The notes beneath the pieces are model-generated. The model did not search any database. It had not been told where the DNA came from and worked only from the letters and a program-made list of their open reading frames with translations. The position numbers were made by a program, and so were the translations under genes. Shown piece by piece: positions 1 to 13,069 of a stretch of 64,000 nt of DNA. The stretch's first letter is position 1, and each line of letters opens with the position of its first letter. The stretch lies in contig CM027377.1 in NCBI GenBank assembly GCA_015680905.1, positions 34,062,501 through 34,126,500 on the forward strand, read 5' to 3'. This DNA comes from Coptis chinensis (lineage: Eukaryota > Streptophyta > Magnoliopsida > Ranunculales > Ranunculaceae).

Positions 1-442
1 TCTATGCCAATCAAGAAGGCTGCTTCTTCTGTGGTATTGTCATCTTTTATTTCTTCAAGGAGGCAATCAAACTAATCACCAATTGCAGTTGTGGAAAACA
101 ATGTAAGGCTTGCTTACACTTTCAATGTTTGTAATTATTTTTTAAGATCCTCTTGAGATTGTGTTTTAACATTGGATGTTCAATAGAGCAAAGATGAAAT
201 GTGAATATTACTTTTACTAATATTTGAATTGCTTTTGACATTCTTCTGAACGTTTGGGATACAATAATACAGACACGAGCTAAGACCTTGTGCTAATTCA
301 AAGTTGAAACTAACAGAAAAGAACACTAATAATATGCACACGATAGTTGATTACAAGTTTAACGTAGGCGCATGCATGTTTTATATAGGTTTATGAAATT
401 TCAGTAGACTATCGATCATGTACCAAAGGTAAATCCCTTACT
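1..442. other. Non-coding flank 3' of the nitrate transporter gene
   Basis: No complete gene is visible. On the minus strand, bases 1-78 can be read as a short open stretch of acidic and hydrophobic residues just after a possible splice acceptor (TTAG). It could be an internal exon of a gene beyond the window edge, but it matches no family I recognise. The rest is AT-rich and would include the 3' UTR of the nitrate transporter, which is transcribed leftwards. Confidence 0.35.
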
Positions 443-2273
443 TCAAAGATGTGTTAGTGGGGTTCCATCAGAGGGAGTCAATGAGTGTCCCCCTCTTCTA
501 CCTCTTTCGCTTTTGCTATTATGTGCAAATTTCAAGCTTGTTTGATGAAGGCCTTTCTCCTTCTCCTTGGAGTTCCATTCTGACAAGTAATAGTTTTCTT
601 CTGTGGCATTTTGTTTGCTTGATGGACCACAAACCATCCCACCCCATTGTGGGAAATAGATAAACCATATTGGAAAGGTGCAACATATAATCATAACTCC
701 CATCAGAGTTATACCTGTTTCTTTGGAGTATCTAGAGCCTTTGAAGAAAAGCAACTGAGTCAAAACAGCACCAACATTTCCACCAGCTCCGGTCATTCCT
801 GATATTAGGCCCAATGACCTGGAAATGAAAGTTGTCATAAAAAGGTGAGTGTGTGGCCTAGTGTATTAAATAACTTAGTAGAACATTAGAAGTTTAACAG
901 AGTTGGAAGCAATTGCATGCACGCGTGTGTTGGGTGCTGTGCGTGTGGCAGGATATGGCTATGTTTCGGACAGAAGTGATGTTTTTCTGTGGAAGGTTAG
1001 AAGGTCCTTGGGAGTCAGAAATTCAGTGTCATAAATAACAAATTATTGTGTTCGTTATAGCTCTAATGTCACAAGACTTGGCAATTTTCTGATACTACTA
1101 AAAATATATGATGAATAATAACAAATACCTTCTGGAGACGAAGGGAACTACTCCAAATGTCAGTCCACAGGCAGCTTGAACAAACAAAGAGAAAGCAATC
1201 ATCACAGTTACTGAAGCCTCCAGTGTGGTCACTCTACCAAGCAACACACACAGTAGACCTCCAATTGTTTGCACCACCCAGAGGCTCCAGAGCCTACCTC
1301 TCATCCCATACCTCTTAGCCATCATGTCAGAGAATAATCCTCCACCAGGTCGAGAAATTAAATTCGCTAGACCAAAACTTGCTGCAATGATTCCGGCAGT
1401 TTGGAGCTTTAGATCGAACCTGTCATAAAAGTATTGTGCAATTATGTTGTCCACCGTCAATTCCACTCCAAAACAATACCCATAAGTCAAGGCCAAAATC
1501 CACCCTCTGTAATTGGTGACCCCGTGATAGAACACCTGCGACAATTTATCTTTTGGTCTCTCTCCTGACTTTTGGAGCGGCTTGAAGTTACCATCTGGTA
1601 GGTCTTGGCCAAAGATCAAGACGGCAAATGCTGTCAAAGTTTGGAACAGGGCAGGAATGAAGAATGCTATGCGCCAGGCGGTGAAAGGGGTTGCTCCAAG
1701 GTGATGGATGAGCGAGTAAACCAGTGGCATGAGGAGCTGGGTGGCGCCACCACCAAGGTTTCCCCAGCCACCCGCAACACCGTTGGCAAGCCCTACAACA
1801 GGAGCAGAGAACATGCTGCTCATCCAGAACTGAGTGGAGACAAAGGTCGAGAGTGAGAATCCTGTGAAGAAGCGAACAAGGAGGAAAGAGATTGGAGAGT
1901 TGGCAGTGGCGGTGAAGTACACTGCAGGTGAAGTAAGGAGGATGACTGAGGCAGAGGCAAGGCGGGGACCAAAAAGGTCACAGGCTGTCCCCATGGCAAT
2001 TCGCGCAAAGACTGCACCAGTAACTGATGCAATCCCTGCATTACCAATGTCGGTGGCAGTGAGATTGAGGTCGTCACGAATGATGGGAAGAAGAGGTGGA
2101 GCTGCAAAAGTGGAGACGAAGCAGGCCAAAAAGGATATCCATGACAAGTGAAAAGCTCGCATATGGGGCGGAGCAGCTGAGAACAGTCGGAATTCAGTTG
2201 CCTTATTCTCAGAATCCACTGGAATGGCAAATTTGGGACGTTCAGATTCTGCTTTAGGACCTGATGTTTCCAT
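443..2273 (-). CDS. NRT2.5: High-affinity nitrate transporter, NRT2.5-like
   Basis: Plasma-membrane nitrate/proton symporter of the NNP branch of the major facilitator superfamily; NRT2 proteins normally work with the partner NAR2/NRT3.1. Two exons, 2273-1129 and 818-443, join in phase 2 inside an Arg codon and give 506 residues, the usual family length. Visible marks: the nitrate signature GGWGNLGGG at about 168-176, its repeat TGAGGNVGA at about 391-399, the TM2 arginine in FARIAMG at about 91, and the arginine in SRPGGG at about 308. These arginines bind nitrate in the family. The N-terminal half ([20 protein letters not shown]) and the C-terminal GPSSK and SERGR motifs resemble Arabidopsis NRT2.5 more than NRT2.1. 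The start at 2273 has a strong context (AACATGG). An upstream extension to 2360 would begin with GTG and is rejected. No break is seen; this is the only intact host gene in the window. Confidence 0.93.
819..1128 (-). other. Intron of the NRT2.5-like gene
   Basis: A 310-base intron with GT donor at 1128-1127 and AG acceptor at 820-819, in phase 2. Splicing restores the VSRR-SLG sequence expected in NRT2 proteins. No transposon or RNA gene is seen in it. Confidence 0.88.
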
Positions 2274-4124
2274 GTTCGGCTTCTTGGATTCTGCAGAACT
2301 AAGGAAACGTAGACCAACTAGCTTATAAAGTAATGAGTTGTGTAAATATGATGAAAGCACTTAAATGTGCCTTACTTTCTCCAAATGATGTGCGTGTCTT
2401 CTTTTTTTGCAGAAAATGAGATGAAATCCAACAGATGTCTTTGCATGGAATGAATAGTATTTGGCTGCGTGTCGACTGTGATTCCGGCCAAATGCTCGAT
2501 TCTATATTAAGTACTAATATGGCTGAGAAGAAAATGAGGAGATTAATAAAGTACCATATTTCTATGTAACGGAAAAAAGCTAGCTTACATATAGACAGTG
2601 ATCTTCTTTGTCATTTGATAGGTAGAAAGGCAGAAACTCAGCAAAAATTTCTCTGTTCTGCCATCTCAGAGTGGAGTCTTCTGTTAGAAATTGTGAGTTG
2701 TTATTGGTCTTATGAAAGGAAACTTTAAGATTTCGGAATACTCTCTTGCGTAGAGTCCCATTGTTTTCTTCCACCTTTTTGGAGGAAGAGAAAGATCGGG
2801 CTGAAGATATAGACTATTAAACTCTCTAAAAGAAAAAACAAGGGGATTTGAATACCAAGTTGGTGGAAGTATTGACTTTGGGTATCACGTCGAAATCCAC
2901 GGAAATTGAATGTTGGACTTGATTTATAAAACTTCTTGTTTGACTACCATTTAAAATTTATTAAGTTTTTTAAGTGTCCAAAATATCCTTGCCTAAGACA
3001 TTTCTTCTCATACCACAGTAGTTTCTTTTACACAACCACTAATTGGATTTAGAAATTGCAATTGCATGCCATGAAAAGTTTGGAGGCTTCTTGAGTTGAT
3101 GGTTTCTTAGTACGTTAATCCCATATGTGTTCCATCATTGCTATGAGTGGAAGGCGTTACGTAGAAAAAAGAGGAATATTTGCATTTTTCAGATGACACC
3201 AGATCTCCTCTCTTAATAGACACCGTTCCCCTGAGCCAAACATGATCATTTAAGTGTTATATAGTGTTTTAATTTGCGCCTATGTGAAGTGTTCAACTCC
3301 AGATGCATTGAATTATACCGCTGGGGGCATTAAGTTTAAACCACGCGTGTCGCGTCCATGTTTAGGCAATCTGTACTCTTCCCAGATTAGTAAGTATCCA
3401 ACGAGGCAACGAGTGAGTTGGTAAAATGAGTGGGTTATCATCCATCACAAATTTCATTAGGAAGAAAACCTTGGGCTGATTGCCTGTAGCTCCAGGAAAT
3501 AGTTATGAGATACACAGTGTTGTTATAGTCAATTGGGATACATGCGCTAGTTGGGAAGTAATGTTGTTTTAGTCAATTGGCAGACACTCGCCTAACAAAA
3601 GGATCCAAGACCTTTGAATATTCAAATCTGATAGGAAGAATCTTATTGATCCCTAGTAGCTGTCCCTATAAATGGGCGTCAGACCGTCACGGTTGTCTTG
3701 TTACTGAATTTTGTGTACATATCTTTATATTATTTTTCAGATTTAGAAATTTTAAGCCGTCTGAACAAAGGAAAAGTACTTTTGGAGTGTGAGGCGCCAG
3801 TGGAATTGGTCTCTCACACTCTATAGGGATAGGGAATGCAGAATAATAAATAATGCCCTGATCTGATTTGTACTTGCAGTCTTAAATAACGGAAACTGGA
3901 TTGGTTGGTCTCAAAATACTCTAAGAGCCTAGCAGCATCCACAAAGTGATAGAGGCCCTCATGCACAAGAGTTTGAGTGTGGACCTTGCATAGGCTTCCT
4001 GTTTTACTGGAAAGTGGACAAGGACTTTGTGTCACTACTCACTGGTCATAAAGTTCTGTTTGGTAGCTCCAAGACTTTGTATGTTTGCGACTGTCTTATT
4101 GGCGCTACCAAAGTTGTTGCAATC
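2274..4124. promoter_or_regulatory. 5' flank and probable promoter region of the NRT2.5-like gene
   Basis: About 1.85 kb without a recognisable gene. It must hold the promoter of the leftward nitrate transporter gene. Two weak TATA-like candidates on the minus strand are TTTATAAG at about 2322-2329 and TTAATATAG at about 2503-2511; neither can be chosen from sequence alone. Short open frames here (for example 2580-2774 minus) have no family resemblance. No transposon termini were recognised before the LTR remnant at 4125. Confidence 0.45.
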
Positions 4125-4490
4125 TGTTGGAATCTTCATGTGTATTTCAAATACTTGTGTGTTGTTTAGTCCCACATTGATGAACCACCACTAGCAAGTG
4201 AGGTATTTGAGGTGAACCTCTAGCATAAGGGCGTGCCCTTAGGGTACAAATGCTTTTGTGTTAGGAGGGAGGACTCACCCAAAGCCACACACGCGCCCGC
4301 CCGCACCAAACCAAACCGGCGGAGTGGGTCGTGGGTGGGTGGGCTTGGGGGCATTAGTCTAGTGGGTAGTGGAGTTCCACTTACAGTTGGATTCTGTCTC
4401 ATAGCTTGAGAGTTCTACTTCAACTTAGTTTGACAGAAGTCGTGCTATTGCTAATCCAATTCAAGAGACACGCACTGTTGCGCCGATCAA
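4125..4490 (+). repeat. Degenerate copia LTR/leader remnant
   Basis: It starts TGTTGGAATCTTC, like the LTR at 21353 (TGTTGGAATCTC), and keeps a 'tagtcccacattg' block seen in that LTR. Bases about 4362-4430 share a long, nearly identical segment with 21982-22052, directly after the LTR at 21979, so this is LTR plus leader sequence. It sits just upstream of the gag remnant of the same strand and is probably its 5' end. A G/C-rich block at about 4290-4350 is not shared with the other copies. Confidence 0.6.
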
Positions 4491-4559
4491 AGAAACTAAT
4501 TCTGGAGTCATGGAAGTAACTTCGTTTATGAGAGATCTTTTGCACCTCTCTTGAATGCT

Positions 4560-7500
4560 CGCATGATTTACCCAATGTGTCAAAGATTGAATCCTTCAAA
4601 TGGGTTCACACTTCAAAGCGATGTAGAGAAAGGGTGTTCACACCACTAGATGTACTCAACTATGCAAAGTATCTCATCGTCAAAGACACCCGTGGAGGGT
4701 TCTAATGATTTGAAAAGAAATCAAGTCGCTTGGCTCAATGGGAATAAGGTATGTCGTCATGCTATTTTGAGTACCTTGTCCAATGAGATTTTTGATATTT
4801 ATTGTTCAAATAAGAATGCACATGATATATGGGAGAGTTTGAACAAGAAATACATAATAGAGGATCTTTGGTACTTCGAAATATGCTATCGGGGATTTTC
4901 TAAAGTTCCATATGAGAGGATATAGATGTAACGTCTCAAATCCATGATTTTCATGTCGATTAATGATTTGAAAACCGAGGGTATTAATTTACAGAATCCT
5001 TTGTTCTTTGGATGTTTGATTGAGAAACTCCCCGAGTCTTGGAAACACTATAAAAATAGTATGAAGCATAAAAGCGTAAGCGATGACTCTTGAGGATGTG
5101 ATCATTCACATTCACATAGAGGAAAAGAACAAAACTTCGGGATGAGGTGTTGTCTAAGGAATTTCATTCTAAAGCCAATATCATTGAAGGTAATCCCAAC
5201 AAATCTAACAAAACCTCTAAAAGCGAAAGTCCAACAAAATAAGAATTTCAAGGTCAAAGGCACTTCTTTTAAAAGAGAGTGGTACCGCAATGGAAATTGT
5301 TATGTTTGTGGTAAACCCGACATAGGGCTTTTCGGTCATACACAAGAAAGACACCGATGATCCTCCCAATGCTAATCTAGTTGGGGAGATGATATTTGTT
5401 ACTCTTGTTGTGTCACAAGTGTTCATAGCCACCGGGAAGAGGAACTGGGTACTAGATTCTCGGTGCCACACGCCACGCGTCTGTGGTGATGTTGAAGCCT
5501 TCTCGGACTACATACTAGTGAAAGATGAAAAGGTCTATATGGGTGACTCTAGGTCTGTTTCTGTTGAGGGAACAGGGCAAGGTTCTTCCCGGTTAACCGG
5601 GGAAAACCCTTTCACTTAGTAATGTTCTTCATGTTCCCCGAGATTAAATTGAATCTGATTTGGTCTCTACCGGGAAAAGTCGTCCAAGGTGACTTTTTAG
5701 AGTGACAAGTTTGTTCGACAAAGAATGAGGGTTTTGTTGGTAAAGGTTATTGTAATAACGATGGTCTTTTCATGTTGAATGTACTTGACAACATTATTAT
5801 TAATAAGAATGAATGCATACGCTTTACTTGCTTGACTCTTTTAATATATGGCATGGTAGACTAGGACATGTGAATGTTCAAGATATGAAAAGGATGAAAG
5901 CATGTGGTTTATTGTCTAATATTTCTGATTTTTCTAATGATAAATGTGAGATATGTCTTTGAGACTAAAACCACGAAGAAACCCCCGAGAAATCTGTGTC
6001 TAGAGATAAAACCTGGATTACTAACTCTTATTCATAATGGATTGGGTGAATTCGTAAGTACCATGTCTAGAGGGGAAGTTTTATTATATTACATTCATAG
6101 ATGACTTCTCTAGGTACACCATGGTATATTTACTTAGACACAAGCATGAGGCGGGTGAGATGTTTCTCAAGTACAAAGTCAAGTTGAAAACCGAACTTAA
6201 CTGTAAGATTAAGAGACTTGGTGCGATAGGGGTGGAGAATATGAGTCTAACCCCTTCCGGGACTTTTGTGACAAGAGTGGCATTATTCATGAGACTACTC
6301 CACCATACTCTCCCCGAGTCTAATGGAGTAGCCGAACGGAAAAAATAGAACACTAAAAGAGATGATGAATGCTATGCTTGTAAGTTACGGAGGTTCCCCG
6401 AACTTGTGGGGAAGCAATCCTATCTGCTTGCCATATCTGAGAATAGGATACCCAACAAGAAAACAGGGAATAAGACACCATATGAGTTATGGAAATGTCA
6501 TGTACCTACCCCGACATACTTAAAAATGTGGGGTGTCTTGCTAAGGTTCTTGTGAGCGAACCTAAAAAGAGAAAAAATGGGACCTAGAACCTGTTGATTG
6601 TATGTTCATTGGTTATGCTCATAATAGTCTTTGCATATAGATTTTTAGTAGTAAAATCGATAATAACCTTGTCGATGCTAACACTATTATAGAGAGTAAA
6701 AATGCTGATTTCTTTGAGAATTTGTTTCCTTTGAAAATTGGCATTGAGAGGTTGGTAGCTCCTAGTGAACAACAATCAACAGATCCCGAAATTTCTGAAC
6801 AAGAAATTCGGGAAGAGTAAAAGAGACAGAAAAATCCACCAATTTTGGTGATGACTTTTACACATTTCTTCTTGATGATGATCCCCGTGGCGATAATGAA
6901 GCAATCGGTTCTCGAGATGCACCTTTATGGAAGGATGCTATACACTCGAGCTAGATTCGATTATAGCTAATCACACATGGGAGATAGTTGATCTACCTCA
7001 CGGGCTAAACCTATAATGCTACAAGTGGATCTTCAAAAAGAAATTGAAACTAGATGGTTCCATTGAGAAATACAAGGCTAGACTTGTAGTCAAGGGATTC
7101 TCCCGAAAAAAGGCATTGACTATTTTGATACTTATGCTCCTGTAACTAGGATTTCTTCTATAAGAGTTATAATGGCTCTAGCTGCTATTCATAATTTATT
7201 TATTCATCAAATGGATGTAAAAACTGCATTTTGAATGGTGATCTTGATGAAGAAATATATATGATGATCTGACTTGAGAGTCTGATAGTACGGGGAATGA
7301 AAGCATAAGGTATGCAAGTTAGTTAAGTCTTTATATGGGTTGAAACAAGCACCAAAACAATGGCATGAAAAGTTTGACGATGTCATGATGTCTAATGGAT
7401 ATCACATAAATGATGCCTTTGATAAATGTATTTACTTCAAAATCTTTTGATGTGAATTCATATGTGATTATCCGTCTATATGTGGATGACATGTTAATCA

Positions 7501-8076
7501 TAAGTCCTAGCCTTGATGTTGTGAGAAACACCAAGATGTTTTTATCCTCCCAATTTGAAATGAAGGATTTGGGAGAAGCCGATGTGATTCTTGGAATCAA
7601 AATCATCGAAAATGATGATGGCTATCTCGCTTTCAAAGAGCATTATGTTGAGAAGTTTTTTGAAGAAGTTTAACTTTTATGATAGTAAGCCCATTAATCG
7701 ACACCTTATGAGGCAAATAGTGAACTTCAGGAAAAATGCTCAACATGGTGTACTTCGATCTAGATATGCCCAAATTATTGGTAGTCTCATGTACTTGATG
7801 AATTGCACTAGACGACATTGCTTATGCAGTTAGCGAAGCTAAGCGATACACTCATTGTCCTAGTCGGGAACATTGGAGTCGTTAGAGAGATTAGCCAAGT
7901 ACTTGAGAGGAACAATGAATTACGGCATAAGGTTTAGACAAACTCCACCGCGTGATAGAGGGTTATTGTGATGCAAAGCGGATATCCGATTCTCATGATA
8001 TCAAGTCCACTATTGGTTATATTTTCACCCTAGGTGGAGGTCGCGAAATGCTTGGAAATCTTCTAAGCAGACCTTG
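4560..8076 (+). pseudogene. Decayed Ty1/copia gag-pol polyprotein (copia relic 1)
   Basis: Domains appear in normal copia order but in many frames with stops: gag (about 4580-5390, with a broken zinc knuckle near 5300-5350), protease (WVLDS at about 5449), GAG-pre-integrase (WHGRLGHVN-like, about 5850-5890), integrase core (FIDDFSRYT-like at about 6090-6120; ESNGVAERK at about 6315-6345), reverse transcriptase (KYKARLV at about 7067-7090; YVDDML at about 7478-7495), and RNase H beginning near 7960. Sequence resembling copia polyprotein stops at about 8076 inside RNase H, where repeat unit A begins. No functional product is possible as read. Several breaks lie at CAG/CTG positions that are intact in the second gag copy at 16392, so part of the damage may be artefactual. 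Confidence 0.85.
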
Positions 8077-8089
8077 ATAACTCGTTCAA

Positions 8090-11000
8090 AAATATGCAAA
8101 ACAAAAGAAATGGGTTAACGAAATGCCAGAGAGAATCGAAAAACAATGCATAAGATCTTGGTGGTTTTCGGGCTTGAACCCGATTACGTAGGGTAACATG
8201 TCTTATAATACGTGAAAGTGGTGGATTAAAAAATCTTTGAACCAACATTCCCTTGTAGTAAAATAGAGGACATGCACCCACATTGCTCTTTCATTATATG
8301 CCCGCTTCAAGGGTGTTATTTTGCGCTTTTTGCCCCTTTACGCTGTGTTATGTGAATGCTCTGAGTACTTGCACGAATACTCATAAGAACCGACCCAGTT
8401 CTACATTCACGTAGGTGGATATCCATCAAGTGTACATAGCAGTTAGAATACACTATCTCATAAAAATAATGGACTATGGATTCCATTAAGAGTAAAATAA
8501 CTCATCCTTTTCTCATTGCTATTCAAGTTATACAAAGTATACAATAATGCTATCTAGTCATATGGTGGGACGTCTCAAAGAAAGACAATAGCATACCAGA
8601 GCGGCGAGGTGACTTGTTTTTCCTTTGAACCTAATTCATGGGATCTCCAATCACATAGGTGGGGTTGCCCCAAATAAGCCCTCTATCTAAGGCAAAAGTC
8701 CCATCCCCTCGACGATAACCACTTGCCTCCAAAGAAGTGGTGCGGTTAGACATGTGGCCAAACTAAGTCCAACCTAACATAATCTCTAGCAGCTGCTTGA
8801 TTAAGTTATATCTCAACTTACATGTATTATTTTCCCATTGCACATAAGATAACATGTCTTAGCTATTGCAATGAGACAGTTGAAAGCATATACACATCGA
8901 GGTCATTTAGAGCCAATGGGAAGATTTGCCAAGAGGTTGCTAACCCACTCAAAGATCATCATCATGCCCTTTTCTAAAGGCGATTAGCTTGGATGATATC
9001 CAAGACACTCAATTTCCACCAAAGGTAAACACATAAACATTATGGATCCAGTTTATAACATATTACCCTTCTAACAATGATGGAAATCTACTAAATATCG
9101 ACCATAATCAATGGCTCTGCTATAGTACTTGGATAATCTGACAATATACATCAAAGTTCCTTATAAGGACACAATGGGTTATCAGCTCAATATGCCATTA
9201 ATGTAGGCAATGTCATGTCTCACATACATTATCCATCAAGTACAATTGGCTACCAATGATATTGACATATTTAGTATGAGAAAACACAAGGAGATTATTT
9301 TTCATAAGATGGATATTTGCCACAAAATGTGTTAACACATGCTTACTATCATAATACCCATACTTTTCAATGAAAAATATTTCTACTAAGTGCTATAACA
9401 ATATAATGAGACCAACATGAGTTTTAATTCCTATATTCACCAGTCATTCAATTCTGTAGTGCCCAAAATTCCCCAATACCATCCGGCCGGTCTGGTTTAA
9501 GGTACGCTGTGGTCTTCAACCATATTCAAACGTCAACATCTTGACAACCTGAATATAGCGATTCTGAAATGAGTTTAACAACATAATAAACTATCATTTT
9601 CAATGACGGTTTATGACGTGTTTCAAATAGGAATTTCTCTGTCTCATACACATTCTCAATGCTAGCACTCATGATATTAAATCATCTAAACAAAGAGAGA
9701 TTAACACATATGTCTTGCTTTGCTCTAAAGAAAGTACACATTTTTTTTTTATCAACAACGGTACTTTGACATCCATATGACACTAATATATTGTTGAATT
9801 GCTCATGCCATTTATAGGCGCTTGAATCAACTCATACAAAGATTTAACTAAATTGTACACCTTCAGCTCATCACCTGGTACTACTTGGCATTGTAGTTCC
9901 GCACAACTACTCAACTAGAGTCTTTAGAATTCTGTAGAAGAAATTCTAGTTATATGAGCAAGGTTTCAAAATAGTATAAATTTTGTCTCTGATTGAAACC
10001 CCTTGGCTATTATTATTAACATTGTATTTTACAATACAACTATCACGTTTTAGTTTTCTCTTGAAGATCCAATTCAACCTATAGATCCCCCAATAAATCA
10101 AGAGTCCAGTTTAGAGGAGTTGTATCCTTCAAAAAAGACACTTCTCATAGACAGACAACTTCCTTATAGGTTAACGAATCTTCCTTAAGAAACATATAAA
10201 CATCATCACCGTTAATGGTGGAAATACTCATTGATAGTCTTCCAAATTTCTTGTGCAGAAATAATGGGATTATCTTATGTAGTTCATTATGAACATTCAA
10301 CCACTCTATGCCAATTTCTCAGAAAGCACAACCTCAAATAAAATTAGCATATAAGACATTCAATAATAGTGTGGTATCTACAAAATTGTTATCACTCATG
10401 ACAACTGAAAACAAACATCACTATTATGAGTTTCACCAATGAATATCTACTTGATAATTCTAGGTCTCAAAAAAAAATATATATTTCTTTTAGATTCATT
10501 CACAATAGCCTTGGCAAGACACCCCCCACATTTTGAAACATTTTTGGATAGGCCCAAGACCTTTCCATACTTTGTAGTTCAGTGTCTTTCCAATTATCTT
10601 GTGAGATGAACTATGGTAAAACAGTGTCATGCATATGGGTCACTACCCCCCACAGTTCAATGGTTACTCAACCTAATCAAACTTACATGCAAAACACATT
10701 ATACCGCTACAAACACTAAAAGAAACAACAACAATAAAATGCACTCTTATGACAAGAATATACTTTACTCAAGTCTATGATTCTTGATCATATTAAACAT
10801 AGTCATATTATGTTCATGCTATCTATATGAAAGGAAATCCACAAGTGATTCAAATGAATTTTAAAGAATAGAAGAATTAGATGAAAAAGGTTTTACCCGA
10901 GATAATATCATTATCATCATTCTTTTCATCATTTAACATTCCAATTGTCATAGGGAGACAATCCACGCACTTGTACATCACCTTGGCTATTTATCCATAG

Positions 11001-12446
11001 TCATAGGAGGATAATGCCTAATAAGACAATCTACAAGCGTTACATCTCCTTGTCTAAAATAGTCACTAGAGGATATTGTCTAAGAAGACAAACCATTACT
11101 TTACATCTCCTTGATTAAATTAGGTTTAAGAGGATATTGATTGTTTCCTCTCATAGACAACGATGCTCATTACTTAATAATATATGACATGGTTAAACTT
11201 CATGTCAATGTTAAATAATGCATTCATGCAAAACATGGTAAATATCATATCATAGGTTCAGGAAAAGTAAACTTTAACTGTACCCCTCACAACAAAAAGT
11301 ATACAATATTTAAGCAAATCTAGCCACTGAATATGCAAAACAACTGAGGACTCCACCTCCTCTTTTTATATGAGCTCAAGTAAGATAGAATACCCTATCA
11401 ATAAGACCTCAAGTACTACCACAACATCTAATGGCTCAATCCATTAATGTTTTCAACTAGAAAAACTTACCAATAAACTATTATCAAGTTTAAAGTAAAT
11501 CCACGATGATTAATATCCAAAACTAGCATGCTACACAACTTTAACATATGCTATATTGGATATAAGCTACAAGTTACTTCATCTAACATGTATTTTCACA
11601 ACAGTACAATTATAACCATCGTCTAACAACACGTTCACTCAATAAAGATAAGCAATTATGCATTGAATACATTATAATTACTATCCAAGATTTGAGTGTG
11701 GTTGATATTAACTATCTTAAGGTCTCTCTTAGACCATTTACATACATCTACATATGTACAAAGAAAATTAATATCAAACTACTTCTAGTCAAACTAATTA
11801 ATTCCTCAGTGATAAACACGTATAATTTGTTGACTAGGTTATTAAAGAAGTTTAAGCTTAGGGATTTCCCTCCTAAGAAGAACTAGCATGCAACTCGAGG
11901 CAAGAATATCACCATATAATCAAACCAAAAGAATTGCAAAGAGTGAAAGAATACGATACCTAACCGATTGAAAAATCGGATTACCATATTTTCCTCCTAG
12001 AAAAAACAGTTCAAAAGAATTGTAATTCTGAACCAGCTTATGAAGAATTGGGTATCAAGCCTTATACCACTAGAAAGCTCTTTGAATCAGCTTTTCAACC
12101 CAAAAGGCGGATTGCAAAACCGAGTTCTAAGCTGAAAGTTATAGCAGTTTCCATAACGAGTGACGCAACAGTCAAAAAGACGAACTTTGACGTTTTTTCT
12201 TGATAGAAATCTCATATTTGACTCCAACAAACGTAGGAGAAAGGTCTACAACCATATAGGGTTTGATAAACCACAAAAGATCAATAAATATTGAATCTTT
12301 AATTGGTTTCCCTAACAAAAATGAAATTATTAGAAAATTTCTAAAGTCATAACACAATAACACAAAAATAATTCAAAGTAAAAGACTTATCTTTTGATTG
12401 CAGTATTAAAGCACTCTCCTTTGTTCTACTACAAAACTCTTTCCTT
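8090..12446 (-). repeat. Copy A of a copia-derived repeat unit (minus strand)
   Basis: About 4.35 kb. Reading the minus strand from 12446 leftwards it matches the plus strand of copy C (about 16898-21300) nearly base for base, and its part 8090-11350 matches copy B (13125-16390) in direct orientation. Old copia traces can be read on the minus strand by comparison with C: a reverse-transcriptase block and, near its 3' end, the non-coding tail that precedes the polypurine tract. No long reading frame survives. It abuts the LTR at 12452 on the right and joins copia relic 1 on the left, where the copy is truncated. Confidence 0.8.
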
Positions 12447-12451
12447 AAGAT

Positions 12452-13069
12452 TGTTAGAATAGTTGTATGAACACAAAGAACTAAAGTAGAATAGAAGGAA
12501 CAATGCAATGAAGAAACAAGGACGGCGATGGCCGGAATAACCAAGGCGGATTAGTCAGTCCTTAAGGAAAAATTTCCCCTTCCAATGGTGCGAGAAAGGC
12601 AACAAAGGCGTCTTCCTCCACAGGATTCAATGGTTAACAGCAGTCGACTTTGCACTAGAACAGACTACCCTCTAGAACGAAATATAACTCTCTCAAGCGG
12701 CCGACAGAAGAAGAAGAAGAAGAAAAAAGATTGGTTTGAGTTTTTGTTTCTCCGAGTTGAGTTTCTGATCAAGTCCCTTTTCTTTATGGACTCACAGTCC
12801 TATTTATAGAGGTTAGGAGGAAGAGAGACCAACTCCTAATAGAACACTGAAACTTGCTGCTCAAGAAAAAGGCAAAACAAGTTTAGGCTATTGGTCAAAC
12901 CACTACCCACAACAGTAAGCCCAAGCCCAGGCCCGAACCCTACCCGATGTGGTGGATAACCAATGTGGGACTATCTACTATGCACTAAAGTAGAGAGAAC
13001 ACCATTTGTTCATCTCCTCCACTTTGCACACACACACTAGTATTTAGAAATACACAAGAGATTCCAACA
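12452..13069 (-). repeat. Copia LTR shared by copies A and B (minus strand)
   Basis: A 618-base LTR. Its termini on the minus strand are TGTTGGAAT...ATTCTAACA, a 9-base inverted terminal repeat with one mismatch. It matches the plus-strand LTR at 21353-21979. A polypurine tract (AGTGGGGGATTG context on the minus strand) lies just right of 13069, marking it as the 3' LTR of copy B. The same LTR borders copy A on the other side, so it also sits in the 5' LTR position of A. Confidence 0.82.

Noticed and set aside
1605-2317. Plus- and minus-strand open frames overlapping the nitrate transporter
   Set aside because: They are other-frame shadows of the NRT2 exon, without family features of their own.
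2274-2360. N-terminal extension of the nitrate transporter to 2360
   Set aside because: The first codon there is GTG, the extra 29 residues do not resemble NRT2 proteins, and the ATG at 2273 has a strong start context and the family's usual N-terminus.
8140-8240. A tRNA in the region with GCTTGAACCCGA
   Set aside because: It has a T-loop-like string but no acceptor or D-arm pairing, and the segment is part of the repeated copia tail found three times.
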